64,000 nt of DNA from DATEOR01 sp963766725 (GTDB lineage Bacteria; Actinomycetota; Thermoleophilia; Gaiellales; Gaiellaceae). Positions within the stretch are counted from its first letter, which is position 1. Each line of letters opens with the position of its first letter. Under the pieces are notes generated by a model. That model worked only from the letters and a program-made list of their open reading frames with translations. It was not told where the DNA came from and did not search any database. The stretch lies in the NCBI GenBank assembly GCA_963766725.1, contig CAVYBK010000006.1, forward strand, positions 62,001 to 126,000. The letters run 5' to 3'. Of this stretch, positions 1-8,065 are shown one piece after another. The translations under genes were made by a program, and so were the position numbers.

Positions 1-2
1 AG

Positions 3-317
3 AACGGATCGATCGAAGTGGGCGCGACGTCTCTTCCCCTCGCCGCAATCTGCGTGCTCCGACGTCCCGACGAAGGCATGCCCGGGTCGACCGTGGAGGC
101 GATGCCTGCCGGAGAGGTCGTCTCGAACCTGCTGCCGCACGCGTACTGGGCGTCCCTCGCCGATGCGGCTCGGAAGGAGCGCATGCTCCGCGCCTACCTC
201 GGGCTGGCCGGCAAGATCGACGTGTTCCGGGTGACGATGCCCGAGTCGCTCGACGACCTGCCGGAGCTCCTCGACCGGATCGAGGAGCTCGTTCTGCGCC
301 CGGCCGGAGCGCCTTGA
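3..317 (+). CDS. Possible HPr-kinase-related protein, C-terminal fragment
   Basis: The frame is already open at the left edge and stops at 315-317, so about 104 C-terminal residues are present and the N-terminus is missing. No P-loop is left in the visible part, and the sequence (SLPLAAICVLRRP near the start, then a helical tail rich in Leu and Asp) is not diagnostic. The stop overlaps the TTG start of the lasso-type B2 protease (TTGA), so the two genes are translationally coupled. In RiPP loci with this protease an HPr-kinase-like ATPase is a common partner, and this is the main reason for the call. An unrelated maturation protein is possible. Confidence 0.35.
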   Translation, partial: NGSIEVGATSLPLAAICVLRRPDEGMPGSTVEAMPAGEVVSNLLPHAYWASLADAARKERMLRAYLGLAGKIDVFRVTMPESLDDLPELLDRIEELVLRPAGAP

Positions 318-862
318 GCATCCAGAGGCGCACGGCTCGAGTCCGCAACGTCGTCCGCAGTCCCGCGGACGTCCTCCTCTTCGCGCGCATGCTCGGGTGG
401 GCGGCCGCGCTCCCCCTGCTCAAGCGCCGGATGGCGCTGCCGAAGCTCGTCGAAACAGCGGTCCCGGAAGTCCGAGCCGACGCAGACCGCCGGCCGGAGA
501 CCGTCATCGCCTTCTCCCGCTGGGTCTATCGCATCCCGGGGTTCAGGGACAACTGCCTCGAGAAAAGCCTTCTCACATACCGATATCTCCCTGCCGATGG
601 GGGCCGGTACCGCCTCGTGCTCGGCGTTCGCGCCAGCGAGGCCGAGGGGCCGCCGGGCCATGCCTGGCTCACGATCGACGGCGTCCCGGTGCACGACACT
701 TCCGAATCGCTGGCCGACCTGGTGCCCATCCTCGCCTTCGACAGCGCCGGCCGGCGCGAGGCGCCGGAGTCAGGCGGGAGGACGGCCCCGCGAACGGGCG
801 ACGGCGATCAGCGCGGGGAACAGCCGGAAGACGAGAGAGAAGGGTCGCCAGATCCTCGCTAG
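314..862 (+). CDS. Lasso peptide biosynthesis B2-type transglutaminase-like protease
   Basis: The 182-residue product has the layout of the B2 leader peptidases of lasso-peptide and related RiPP pathways (transglutaminase-like fold). A helical N-terminus is followed by Cys81 in NCLEKSL, His116 in GHAWL and Asp122 in IDG, the expected Cys-His-Asp triad. The family normally ends near the segment DLVPILAF (residues 135-142). The last 40 residues are low-complexity and lie antisense over the end of the facing nucleotidyltransferase gene (93-nt overlap), so the C-terminus may be a read-through. Start is TTG, overlapping the upstream stop. No precursor peptide or B1 (PqqD-like) gene is visible in the window. 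Confidence 0.75.
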   Translation: MSIQRRTARVRNVVRSPADVLLFARMLGWAAALPLLKRRMALPKLVETAVPEVRADADRRPETVIAFSRWVYRIPGFRDNCLEKSLLTYRYLPADGGRYRLVLGVRASEAEGPPGHAWLTIDGVPVHDTSESLADLVPILAFDSAGRREAPESGGRTAPRTGDGDQRGEQPEDEREGSPDPR

Positions 863-1663
863 GACAACGCCGAGGCGCCCCCTCCGCGCAATCGGCACGT
901 GCGCACGGAGGTAGTCGCGCGTCGGAAAGACCTCCCGGACGACCAGCTCGGCTTTCCGGCGCAGACCTGGCGTGGCGTCGAAGCGGCGAAGGCCCGCCGT
1001 GATCCCGGGGTTCTCGACCAATGCCCCGGGCTCCTGGCCGAGGCGGGCGTTCAGCTCTTGCCCGGCGGGAAGGAGGTCGAGGCCCGCCGCGAACTCCGGC
1101 TGAACGTCGAGCTCACTTGCGAGACCGGCCGCGTCGACCCAGACCGAGTCCGGCAGCCGTTCGAAGCCCCGGCGCAGGTCCTCGAGCGGGCTCGTGAGCC
1201 CCGGACCGTGCTGGGCAGCGTGCAGGCCCAGATGCAGCGCGCGAGCCTCGGCGCTCGGCACGTGGACCGACCCGCGTCCGAGCGAGAGCGGCTCGGAGTC
1301 GGCGTAGAGCCGGTCGAAGACCTTCGCCGGATCTGCCGCGACTCCGGCGAGGCGGCGATGGAGATCGAGGTTGACCGGGCCGCGCAGCCAGACTCGTCCG
1401 TGCCAGTCGTCGTGCACGAAGCGAAAGCCGAGGCGCTGCAGGATCTGCTCCGCACGGGCGAGATCGGGCTCCCGGACGAGGAGGTCGATGTCGTCATATG
1501 GCCGCTCCCCCGGCGCGTCGTAGAGCCACCGTCCGATCGCCGGGCCCTTCACGAGCAGATTCGGGATGTCGTCCGCGTCGAGCGCCGCGACCACCTCGAC
1601 CGCGACCGCGTCGAGTGCGAGTGTCACGCCCACGACCTCCGGAGCTTGGAGGCGGTCAGGCAT
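770..1663 (-). CDS. Nucleotidyltransferase family protein (NTP_transf_5-like)
   Basis: The 297-residue protein has the hallmark of the uncharacterised nucleotidyltransferase family often found in lasso/RiPP and capsule loci: VKGPAIGRWLY (residues 38-48) followed by RPYDDIDLLV (54-63), whose Asp residues would bind metal. The substrate is unknown. The ATG overlaps the stop of the ABC permease gene (ATGA), making it the last gene of the minus-strand operon that starts at the phosphatase-fold hydrolase or further upstream. Its end overlaps the B2 protease gene tail to tail. Family placement is fairly secure; biochemical role is not. Confidence 0.7.
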   Translation of the reverse strand: MPDRLQAPEVVGVTLALDAVAVEVVAALDADDIPNLLVKGPAIGRWLYDAPGERPYDDIDLLVREPDLARAEQILQRLGFRFVHDDWHGRVWLRGPVNLDLHRRLAGVAADPAKVFDRLYADSEPLSLGRGSVHVPSAEARALHLGLHAAQHGPGLTSPLEDLRRGFERLPDSVWVDAAGLASELDVQPEFAAGLDLLPAGQELNARLGQEPGALVENPGITAGLRRFDATPGLRRKAELVVREVFPTRDYLRAHVPIARRGRLGVVLARIWRPFSLVFRLFPALIAVARSRGRPPA

Positions 1664-2514
1664 CAGTACTGAGTCAGCGTCCCCGCCCGGCGCGTGTGAT
1701 CGACCGCGCGCGCGAAGAAATAGTTGGCGATGGGCAGGGCGACGATTCCCATCACGAAGAGCACGAGCGCGTCCGTCACCCAGTCGTTCCCGAGGAAGAT
1801 CGCGTGCCGGAGGCCCTCGAACGCGAAGCGTGTCGGCACGATGCGGGCGATCGGCTGGAGCCAGTCGGGCAACGTCGAGATGGGAAAGAACGCGCCGCCG
1901 AGGATCCCCAGCGCGTAGGTGAAGAGCCCGACGAGCGCCTCTCCCCTCTTCACGACCAGCATCACGCCGCCAAGGATGATGCCGAGCGCCCCGAAAGCCA
2001 ACGCCGACACGAGCAGCATGACGACGAAGCCGAGCCAGTCTGTGTGCGTGAAGTCGACGCCGAGGAGGCTCCCGCCCACGAGGATGTAGACCGCCGCGCG
2101 GCCCATCGAGAAGAGGAACGGGTACCCGGCGAGCCCCGCCGAGAGCTCCGTGAGCGTGACTGGCTGGACAATCAACGCCTCGAGGGTGCCCGTGTACTGC
2201 TCCTCCCGGATTCGGTAGGCGAGCCCGGTGCTGGCCGCGCCGATCACGTTGGTGATCGCGATGCCGACGAGCGCATAGGCGAAGTACGAGGAGACGCCCA
2301 GGTTCGAGTCCGCGGCCACGTCGAGCGTGCGCGCGATGAAGTAGTAAACAAGGAGGTTCGCGACCCCGAAGAGGAGGTCGAGCAGGAAGGCGAGCCGATA
2401 CGTGCGCCTGCTCGCGTACTCGCGCCGGACCAGGGTGAGGACCCGGTTCAAGCGGGGCGGGCGGGCTCTAGGTAGGAAAGTCGACGCGGCGGCCACAGCG
2501 CTTGACGTCCTCAT
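1663..2514 (-). CDS. ABC-2 type transporter permease
   Basis: The product has about six hydrophobic segments (first around residues 39-60 in FLLDLLFGVANLLVYYFIA). The stretch after the second helix, YRIREEQYTGTLEALIVQP, is typical of ABC-2 membrane subunits. It pairs with the ATPase encoded just upstream. The ATG start used here overlaps the ATPase gene by 47 nt. An in-frame TTG at 2451 (giving MNRVLTLVRREY) removes the overlap and may be the true start, because family members usually begin close to that RREY segment. Likely exports a surface polymer or the product of the neighbouring RiPP-like genes. Confidence 0.85.
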   Translation of the reverse strand: MRTSSAVAAASTFLPRARPPRLNRVLTLVRREYASRRTYRLAFLLDLLFGVANLLVYYFIARTLDVAADSNLGVSSYFAYALVGIAITNVIGAASTGLAYRIREEQYTGTLEALIVQPVTLTELSAGLAGYPFLFSMGRAAVYILVGGSLLGVDFTHTDWLGFVVMLLVSALAFGALGIILGGVMLVVKRGEALVGLFTYALGILGGAFFPISTLPDWLQPIARIVPTRFAFEGLRHAIFLGNDWVTDALVLFVMGIVALPIANYFFARAVDHTRRAGTLTQY

Positions 2515-3106
2515 CGAGGTGGGTTGCCATCACGACGCTCGTTCGCTTTCGCCCCTCGAGTGCCTGCCAAAGCCGCTCGCGCGCGTCCGCGTCCAGGGAG
2601 CGGGTGGGCTCGTCGAGGAGGACGAGCGCCGGGTCGCCGAGCAGGGCGCGTGCGAGAGCCACCTGCTGGATCATCCCCGACGACGCCCGGTTCACGCTCT
2701 CGGCCGCGATCTCTCTCAGCTCGAGCTCCTCCTCCACCGCGTCCACCCTACGCGCCGCGTCGCGTTCGCTCCCGAAGCGGAGCCGCGCGAAGAAGAGGAG
2801 GTTCGCGTGCCCGGTGAGGCGCATGTCGAAGGAGCGCTCCTGCGAGAGCGAGGCGCCGACGAGCGCGCGCGCTTCGAGGGTGCCGGCCTCGTGCCCGCAG
2901 ACGCGTACTGCTCCTTCGCTCGGAAGGAGCGTGCCGGCGATACAGCGGAGCACCGTCGACTTTCCCGATCCGTTCGGACCCCAGAAAGCGACGCGCTCCG
3001 CGGGCTCGAGGCTCAGGTCGAGCTCTTTCACGACAACGCGAGATCCGAAACGCCTGCTCAGCCGATCGATCGAGAGTACGGATCCATTCGTGGACACGGA
3101 CGTCAT
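2468..3106 (-). CDS. ABC transporter ATP-binding protein
   Basis: The 212-residue ATPase has Walker A GPNGSGKS, a Q-loop in SLSQE, Walker B LVLLDEP and an H-loop ATH. The signature motif is degenerate (ASSGM where LSGGQ is expected), which is tolerated in some exporter ATPases. The ATG at 3106 shares one base with the TAA of the glycosyltransferase gene (TAATG), which fixes the start; the frame stays open upstream but that part reads as the shadow of the glycosyltransferase gene. It energises the ABC-2 permease encoded downstream. Confidence 0.88.
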   Translation of the reverse strand: MTSVSTNGSVLSIDRLSRRFGSRVVVKELDLSLEPAERVAFWGPNGSGKSTVLRCIAGTLLPSEGAVRVCGHEAGTLEARALVGASLSQERSFDMRLTGHANLLFFARLRFGSERDAARRVDAVEEELELREIAAESVNRASSGMIQQVALARALLGDPALVLLDEPTRSLDADARERLWQALEGRKRTSVVMATHLDEDVKRCGRRVDFPT

Positions 3107-4014
3107 TAAAGGGCCGCCGCCGGTGGGCGAGGATCCCGGCTCGTCGTCAGGAGCGCCCAGCCGTACGCGCACGTGAATCGCGCCGTCGGCGCCTCGGGGC
3201 GCCGGAGGGCCGCAAGCGCGCCGTAGCGGGCCAGGCCGCGGCCGAGCGTGGCGAGCCCACGGGCCCTGCCTTTCCCCCCGCGGGCCTCGGAGCGGCCACG
3301 AGCCCGGAAGGCGTCGGCGAAGTAGTCCTCCGTGACGCGCTCCGGCGGGACGAGGTGCAAGGCGGCGGCCGCGGGCTCGTACCAGGTCTCGAAGCCGGCC
3401 TCGGCGAAACGGCGCTGCAACTCCTGCTCCTCGCCGCGGTCCGAAGGATCCTCGGGTCGCACTCCACGGTCGGGGTCGAAGCCTCCGAGCGAGAGCGCCG
3501 GCTGAACGCGGATGCTCATGTTCCCTCCCCACGCATAGCCCACCCGAGGCGCCTGGTCGAGTCGCCTGCGCTCGCCGCCCAGATCGAGAACCGAGACCAC
3601 GTAGAGGAGATAGTCAGCGAGCCAGCCCGGCCTGGGAGCTTGCCACTCTGGAAGGAGCGGGCCACCGATGCACGCGACATTCGGGGTCGACTCGCGCCAG
3701 GCGCCTCGCAGCGCGGCGAGCCAGCCCGGCTGGACGCGGACATCGTCGTCCACGAAGCACACGATGGGATGCCGTGCCTCGCGGAGCGCACGGTTCCGGG
3801 CGGCGGAGAGCCCGCCCCGAGGCTCGGACACGAGCCTCCCGCCCGGCAGCTCGGCCAGGAAGGCCCCGGCCGCCGCTCCCGTCTCATCCGTGGAGCCGTT
3901 GTCGACGACTAGCAGCTCGTCTTCCGGCCTCAGCTCCGTCGCGATCGCGTCGAGCGCGCCGAGGAGGCGCTCCTGCCGGTCCCGCGTGGGAACGGCGACG
4001 GTGAGGCCGTCCAT
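3106..4014 (-). CDS. Family 2 glycosyltransferase
   Basis: The 302-residue protein starts directly with the GT-A fold: TVAVPTRDR, then LLVVDNGSTDET (residues 34-45) for nucleotide-sugar binding, and CFVDDDV with the metal-binding Asp triplet at 89-91. A later acidic stretch, RGEEQEL, fits the catalytic-base region. No transmembrane segment is obvious. Its start lies immediately after the stop of the phosphatase-fold gene and its stop overlaps the ABC ATPase start, so it is in the middle of the operon. It probably builds an exported glycan; donor and acceptor cannot be read from sequence. Confidence 0.85.
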   Translation of the reverse strand: MDGLTVAVPTRDRQERLLGALDAIATELRPEDELLVVDNGSTDETGAAAGAFLAELPGGRLVSEPRGGLSAARNRALREARHPIVCFVDDDVRVQPGWLAALRGAWRESTPNVACIGGPLLPEWQAPRPGWLADYLLYVVSVLDLGGERRRLDQAPRVGYAWGGNMSIRVQPALSLGGFDPDRGVRPEDPSDRGEEQELQRRFAEAGFETWYEPAAAALHLVPPERVTEDYFADAFRARGRSEARGGKGRARGLATLGRGLARYGALAALRRPEAPTARFTCAYGWALLTTSRDPRPPAAAL

Positions 4015-5535
4015 CTAGGCCGATGCGACGCCGGCGAGAGGCTTTCCGTCGAGCCCCTCCGGCTCGGCGACGCCGAGCAGCGCGAGCACCGTCGGCGCCA
4101 GGTCGAGCACGTTGCCGCCCTCGACGCGGGTTCCCGGCGAGATCCCCGGGCCCATCGCCCAGAGGCGCGACTCCACGGTGTGGTCGCCCGAGCGCGGCGT
4201 GTTCGGGCCGTACTGGTGCAGCCGGAGCAGACCGGCGCGGGGAGACTGGGCAGCGTTGATCTGGCCCAGGTCGGTGCGGAAGACCACGATCACGTCGGGG
4301 ATGTCGGGATGGTGGTCGGGGCCGAACGCCTCCTCGGCCGTCACCACGCGCTCGACGACGGGCTTTCCGCTCTCGGGATCCTCGAGCGCATGGAGCTCGC
4401 GCCGGAGCTCCTCGACCAGGGCGTCCACCTCTTCGGGCTCCACCTGCCCGTGTGGCTCGCGCCCTTTGAGGTTGAACCTGATCCCGCCACAACGGTTGTT
4501 GGGGATCGCGATCGCCTTCGTGTCGGGCGACTCGAGCGGCAAGGGCAGCGAACCCGCGCGCGCCTGAACCCGCCTCCGGAGCGGCCCCGGGACGAGCGCG
4601 CGGATGATGCCCTTGACCGTGGTCGGCGTCCGCGATCGCACCTGGGCGGTCGTTCCGCTTCCCGAGCCGAAGCCCGTGCGGACGAGAAACTCGGGCAGAA
4701 GCTGGTAGCCGCCGACGGACGTGCCCATCCCATGGCTCGCGACGACGAGCACCGTCGCCTCGGGCCCGGCTGCGTCGAGGAGCGCCTCGATGCCCTTGCC
4801 GACCTCGAGGTAGACCGTCTTGACGGCTTCGCGGAGCTCCTCGGGGGCCGACGGGTCGTACCCCGGTTGGTCGGGGTCGAAGAAATGCCAGAACTGATGG
4901 CCGACGCAATGGGTCTCGCCGAAGCTGCAAACGAACAGGTCCCACTCCTCGCGGCCGAACAGCTCGACGAGGAGCTCGGCCCTCTTCTGCGCGCCTTCGA
5001 CGAGCCCGGCGAGGAGCGCCTCGAAGCCCTCGCGCTTGTACCCGTGCGAATCGCACTGCAACACCGGGTGCTCTCCCCAGCGAGCGAGCACCTCCTCGAG
5101 GACCTCCGGCGGGTCGCTCTCTGTCCCGAAGTTCCGGTCGTGCAGCCCCCATTCGGTCAGCATGAAGCCGTTCAGGCCCGGATGGATCACCGTCTGCGGC
5201 TGGTCGATGACCGCGACGCGCTTGCCGGCATCCGAGACGTAGCTCCAGTAGTGCGGGAAGTTGGAGACATCCTCTGGCTCGAGCCGGCGCAGGGCCGTCT
5301 CTCCGGTGTGAATCTGCCTCGGGTGGTAGTACTGGGCCGTTCGCCCGGCGGAGATTCCGGTCGTCAGCTCCGGCCAGATCGCGCCAGGAAGCGTCTCGAG
5401 GGAGTTGCCGAGCCGTGCGACCGTCCCCTGCTTCGTCAGCCGCGCGAACGCGGGCGACTCACCGGACGCAGCCCACTTTTCGAGGAGGGTTGCCTCGGCA
5501 GCATCCAGCCCGATGACGAGTACCTTGGTTGACAC
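4015..5535 (-). CDS. Alkaline-phosphatase-superfamily hydrolase (type I phosphodiesterase-like)
   Basis: The 506-residue protein opens with KVLVIGLDAAE, whose Asp11 is the first metal ligand of the alkaline phosphatase/phosphodiesterase fold. The nucleophile-bearing segment LPGAIWPELTTG follows (49-60), then DLFVCSFGETHCVGHQFW and VVASHGMG with further His/Asp ligands. No signal peptide is seen, so it appears cytoplasmic unless the start is wrong. Related enzymes of this fold act on phosphodiesters, phosphoglycerol groups or sulfates; the substrate is unknown here. Spacing is 6 nt after the mutase gene and 0 nt before the glycosyltransferase gene, suggesting one transcript. Confidence 0.8.
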   Translation of the reverse strand: MSTKVLVIGLDAAEATLLEKWAASGESPAFARLTKQGTVARLGNSLETLPGAIWPELTTGISAGRTAQYYHPRQIHTGETALRRLEPEDVSNFPHYWSYVSDAGKRVAVIDQPQTVIHPGLNGFMLTEWGLHDRNFGTESDPPEVLEEVLARWGEHPVLQCDSHGYKREGFEALLAGLVEGAQKRAELLVELFGREEWDLFVCSFGETHCVGHQFWHFFDPDQPGYDPSAPEELREAVKTVYLEVGKGIEALLDAAGPEATVLVVASHGMGTSVGGYQLLPEFLVRTGFGSGSGTTAQVRSRTPTTVKGIIRALVPGPLRRRVQARAGSLPLPLESPDTKAIAIPNNRCGGIRFNLKGREPHGQVEPEEVDALVEELRRELHALEDPESGKPVVERVVTAEEAFGPDHHPDIPDVIVVFRTDLGQINAAQSPRAGLLRLHQYGPNTPRSGDHTVESRLWAMGPGISPGTRVEGGNVLDLAPTVLALLGVAEPEGLDGKPLAGVASA

Positions 5536-5541
5536 GATCGT

Positions 5542-7203
5542 CTAGAAGACCGGCGTCTCGCGCCAGACGCCCCAGGTCTCCCGAAGAGCATCGCACATCT
5601 CGCCCATGGTCACGTAGGCGCGAGAGGCGTCGATGATCGCAGGCATGAGGTTAGTGTCGGCCGCGGCCGCGCCCTGCTTGAGCCGGGCGAGCGCCGAGGA
5701 GACCGCGGCCGAGTCGCGCCGCGCGCGCAGGGCCTGAACGCGCTCGATCTGCTTGCGCTCGAGGGCCGCGTCGATCTTCAGGATCTCGAGCTCACGCTCG
5801 TCGGTGTCCTCGAACCTGTTCACGCCGACGATGACGCGATCGCCGGACTCGACCTCGCTCTGGAACCGGAAGGACGCCTCGGCAATCTCGCGCTGGAAGA
5901 AGTTCTCCTTGATCGCCTCGACGACCCCGCCGAGGTCGCGGATGCGCCCGAAGTAGTCGTAGGCCTCCTGCTCCAGCCGGTTGGTCAGGTCCTCGAGGTA
6001 GTAGGAGCCGCCGAGCGGGTCGATCGTCGACGCGACGCCGGTCTCGTGGGCGATCACCTGCTGCGTGCGCAGCGCGAGCTTCACCGCGTGCTCGGTCGGA
6101 AGCGCAAGCGCCTCGTCGAAGGAGTTGGTGTGGAGCGACTGGCAGCCACCGAGGACCGCGGCCAGCGCCTCGAGCGCCGTCCGGACGATGTTCACCTCGG
6201 GCTGCTGGGCGGTCAGCGAGACGCCGGCGGTCTGCGCGTGGAAACGCATGAGCCACGAGCGCGGGTTCTTCGCGCCGTAGCGCTCGCGGAGCTCCCTGGC
6301 CCAGATGCGGCGGGCGGCCCGGTACTTCGCCACCTCTTCGAAGAAGTCGATGTGCGCGTTGAAGAAGAACGAGAGCCGCGGGGCGAAGTCGTCGACGTCG
6401 AGCCCGCGCTCGACCCCGGCCTCCACGTAGGCGAACCCGTCGGCGAGTGTGAAGGCGAGCTCCTGGGCGGCGGTCGAGCCCGCCTCGCGGATGTGGTAGC
6501 CCGAGATCGAGACCGGGTGCCAGAGCGGCACGTGGCGCGCGCAGTACTCGATCATGTCCACGCAGAGCCGCATCGAGGGCTCGGGCGGGAAGATCCACTC
6601 CTTCTGGGCGATGTACTCCTTGAGGATGTCCGTCTGGATCGTCCCGCGCAGCTTGTCCTGGGGCACCCCCTGCTCCTCGGCGACGCAGATGTAGAAGGCC
6701 AGAAGCATCGCCGCCGGCGCGTTGATGGTCATCGAGGTCGAGACCTCGCCGAGCGGGATCCCGGCGAAGAGTTGCTCCATGTCCTCGAGCGAGTCGATGG
6801 CGACGCCTTCGCGCCCGACCTCGCCGAGCGACCTCGCGTGGTCGGAGTCGTAGCCCATGAGGGTCGGCATGTCGAACGCCGTCGAGAGACCCGTCTGGCC
6901 GTGGTCGAGCAGGTAGCGGAAGCGCGCGTTCGTCTCCTCGGCGGTGCCGAAGCCGGCGAACTGGCGCATCGTCCAGAGCCTCCCGCGGTACATCGAGGGA
7001 TAGACGCCGCGCGTGTACGGAAAGGCGCCCGGATAGCCGAGGTCGCGGTCGTAGTCGATCGCAACGTTCGCAGGCGTGTAGAGCGGCTCGTTCTCGAGCC
7101 CCGAGATGGTTGTAAAGAGGGCGTTGCGCTCGGACCCGGAGCCATAGAGCTCCCGCCATTCGCCACTTGCCTTCGCCCCCCGCCGGTCGTCCGTGATGGC
7201 CAT
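5542..7203 (-). CDS. icmA: B12-dependent acyl-CoA mutase large subunit, isobutyryl-CoA-mutase-like
   Basis: The 553-residue product is the TIM-barrel catalytic subunit of a methylmalonyl-CoA-mutase-family enzyme. It lacks the C-terminal B12-binding domain, so a separate small cobalamin-binding subunit must exist outside the window. The active-site His of the family is His237 in SGYHIREAG. Two positions that set specificity differ from methylmalonyl-CoA mutase. Counting with a constant offset of 7 from the Propionibacterium enzyme, Tyr89 is Phe82 (MRQFAGF) and Arg207 is Gln200 (EYIAQKEW). Phe/Gln is the known pair of isobutyryl-CoA mutase. I chose the ATG at 7203; the frame stays open upstream, but homology begins only after it. 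An automated pipeline would probably call it methylmalonyl-CoA mutase. Confidence 0.85.
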   Translation of the reverse strand: MAITDDRRGAKASGEWRELYGSGSERNALFTTISGLENEPLYTPANVAIDYDRDLGYPGAFPYTRGVYPSMYRGRLWTMRQFAGFGTAEETNARFRYLLDHGQTGLSTAFDMPTLMGYDSDHARSLGEVGREGVAIDSLEDMEQLFAGIPLGEVSTSMTINAPAAMLLAFYICVAEEQGVPQDKLRGTIQTDILKEYIAQKEWIFPPEPSMRLCVDMIEYCARHVPLWHPVSISGYHIREAGSTAAQELAFTLADGFAYVEAGVERGLDVDDFAPRLSFFFNAHIDFFEEVAKYRAARRIWARELRERYGAKNPRSWLMRFHAQTAGVSLTAQQPEVNIVRTALEALAAVLGGCQSLHTNSFDEALALPTEHAVKLALRTQQVIAHETGVASTIDPLGGSYYLEDLTNRLEQEAYDYFGRIRDLGGVVEAIKENFFQREIAEASFRFQSEVESGDRVIVGVNRFEDTDERELEILKIDAALERKQIERVQALRARRDSAAVSSALARLKQGAAAADTNLMPAIIDASRAYVTMGEMCDALRETWGVWRETPVF

Positions 7204-7263
7204 GGGCGTCGCCCATTCTACGCCCGCCTCATGGCGGGACACCGCTTCCACCCTCGAGTCCGT

Positions 7264-7305
7264 CCCTCGAACGAGGGTTTCTCCGCGGTCGCTGACCGCT
7301 TTCTT
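7264..7305. promoter_or_regulatory. Two adjacent inverted repeats between mutase and TasA-like genes
   Basis: In the roughly 200-nt divergent region, CCCTC-GAAC-GAGGG (7264-7277) followed by TTT is succeeded by GCGGTC-GCT-GACCGC (7285-7299) followed by TTTCTT. On the plus strand both look like small stem-loops with short T runs and would lie in the 5' leader of the TasA-like gene. They could equally be operator palindromes. No function is demonstrated. Confidence 0.35.
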
Positions 7306-7402
7306 ACCAACTTCCGGCCGTCGGCTCGCTTCCACCACCGATACCGAGACGGTCAAACGGCAGGCATGCAACGCCAACCTGCGGCACAGAAAGGAAGTCA
7401 AA

Positions 7403-7963
7403 ATGCACATGTTCGACTTCGTAGCACGCCATCCGCTGCGCGCGCTGGGTGCCCTTTCGGCGCTCATCGCGGCAGTCGCGGTGGCCGTTGGATCGAGCGC
7501 GAGCTTCACCGCGACTTCCGCGAACCCCAGCAACACGTTCGCGGCCGGGACGCTCTCGATCCTCAACTCGAAGGAGGGCCTCGCGGTCCTCACAGCGAGT
7601 GGAATGAAGCCCGGCGACTCCGCCACTGGCACGGTTGACGTCCAGAACAGCGGTTCGCTCTCCGGCGCCTTCGTGCTCTCGCGCTCGAATATCGTCGACT
7701 CCGACGCGGTTCATCCGATGTCGGCCAAGCTCGACCTCGTCGTCAAGGATTGCGGCGACTTCTCGAGTGGCACGCCGACCTGCGATGTGGGCGATCCCGT
7801 GAAGTACACGGGGACGATCGCAGCGATGGGCTCGACGGCTCTGGGAACGTTCGCGGCGGCCGAGAAGCACCGCTACCAGTTCGCGGTGACCTTCAACTCC
7901 AGCGCGGACAACTTCTACCAGGGCGACAACTCGAGCGTCGAGTTCGACTGGGACGCCTCCTAG
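7403..7963 (+). CDS. TasA/CalY-like secreted protein with SipW-type signal peptide
   Basis: The 186-residue protein has a short basic N-terminus, a hydrophobic core (about residues 12-30) and then GSSASFTATSANPSNTFAAG, the pattern of signal peptides cut by SipW-type peptidases. The mature part (SILNSKEG, GMKPGDSATGTVDVQNSG, KHRYQFAVTF, NFYQGDNSSVEFDW) matches the beta-rich TasA/camelysin domain. Such proteins form extracellular fibres in Bacillus. The ATG at 7403 has a good Shine-Dalgarno (AAGGAAG, 7391-7397). The dedicated peptidase is encoded next, and a second TasA-like domain occurs in the gene at 11021. Fibre formation here is inferred. Confidence 0.82.
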   Translation: MHMFDFVARHPLRALGALSALIAAVAVAVGSSASFTATSANPSNTFAAGTLSILNSKEGLAVLTASGMKPGDSATGTVDVQNSGSLSGAFVLSRSNIVDSDAVHPMSAKLDLVVKDCGDFSSGTPTCDVGDPVKYTGTIAAMGSTALGTFAAAEKHRYQFAVTFNSSADNFYQGDNSSVEFDWDAS

Positions 7964-7990
7964 GCGACTCGGACTTCTGAGCATGGCGTC

Positions 7991-8012
7991 GGGGCCGCAA
8001 TTCGGCGGCCCC
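7991..8012 (+). terminator. Strong GC hairpin between TasA-like and sipW genes
   Basis: A perfect 8-bp stem, GGGGCCGC / GCGGCCCC with a 6-nt AATTCG loop, sits 27 nt after the TasA-like stop. There is no T tract, so it is more likely a partial terminator or 3'-end stabiliser. Either role would give more structural protein than peptidase from one transcript. Confidence 0.45.
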
Positions 8013-8065
8013 GCAGCCCCGGACAACCGGTGCTCACTACTCCGAAGCCTGAAGAGGAGACGTCG

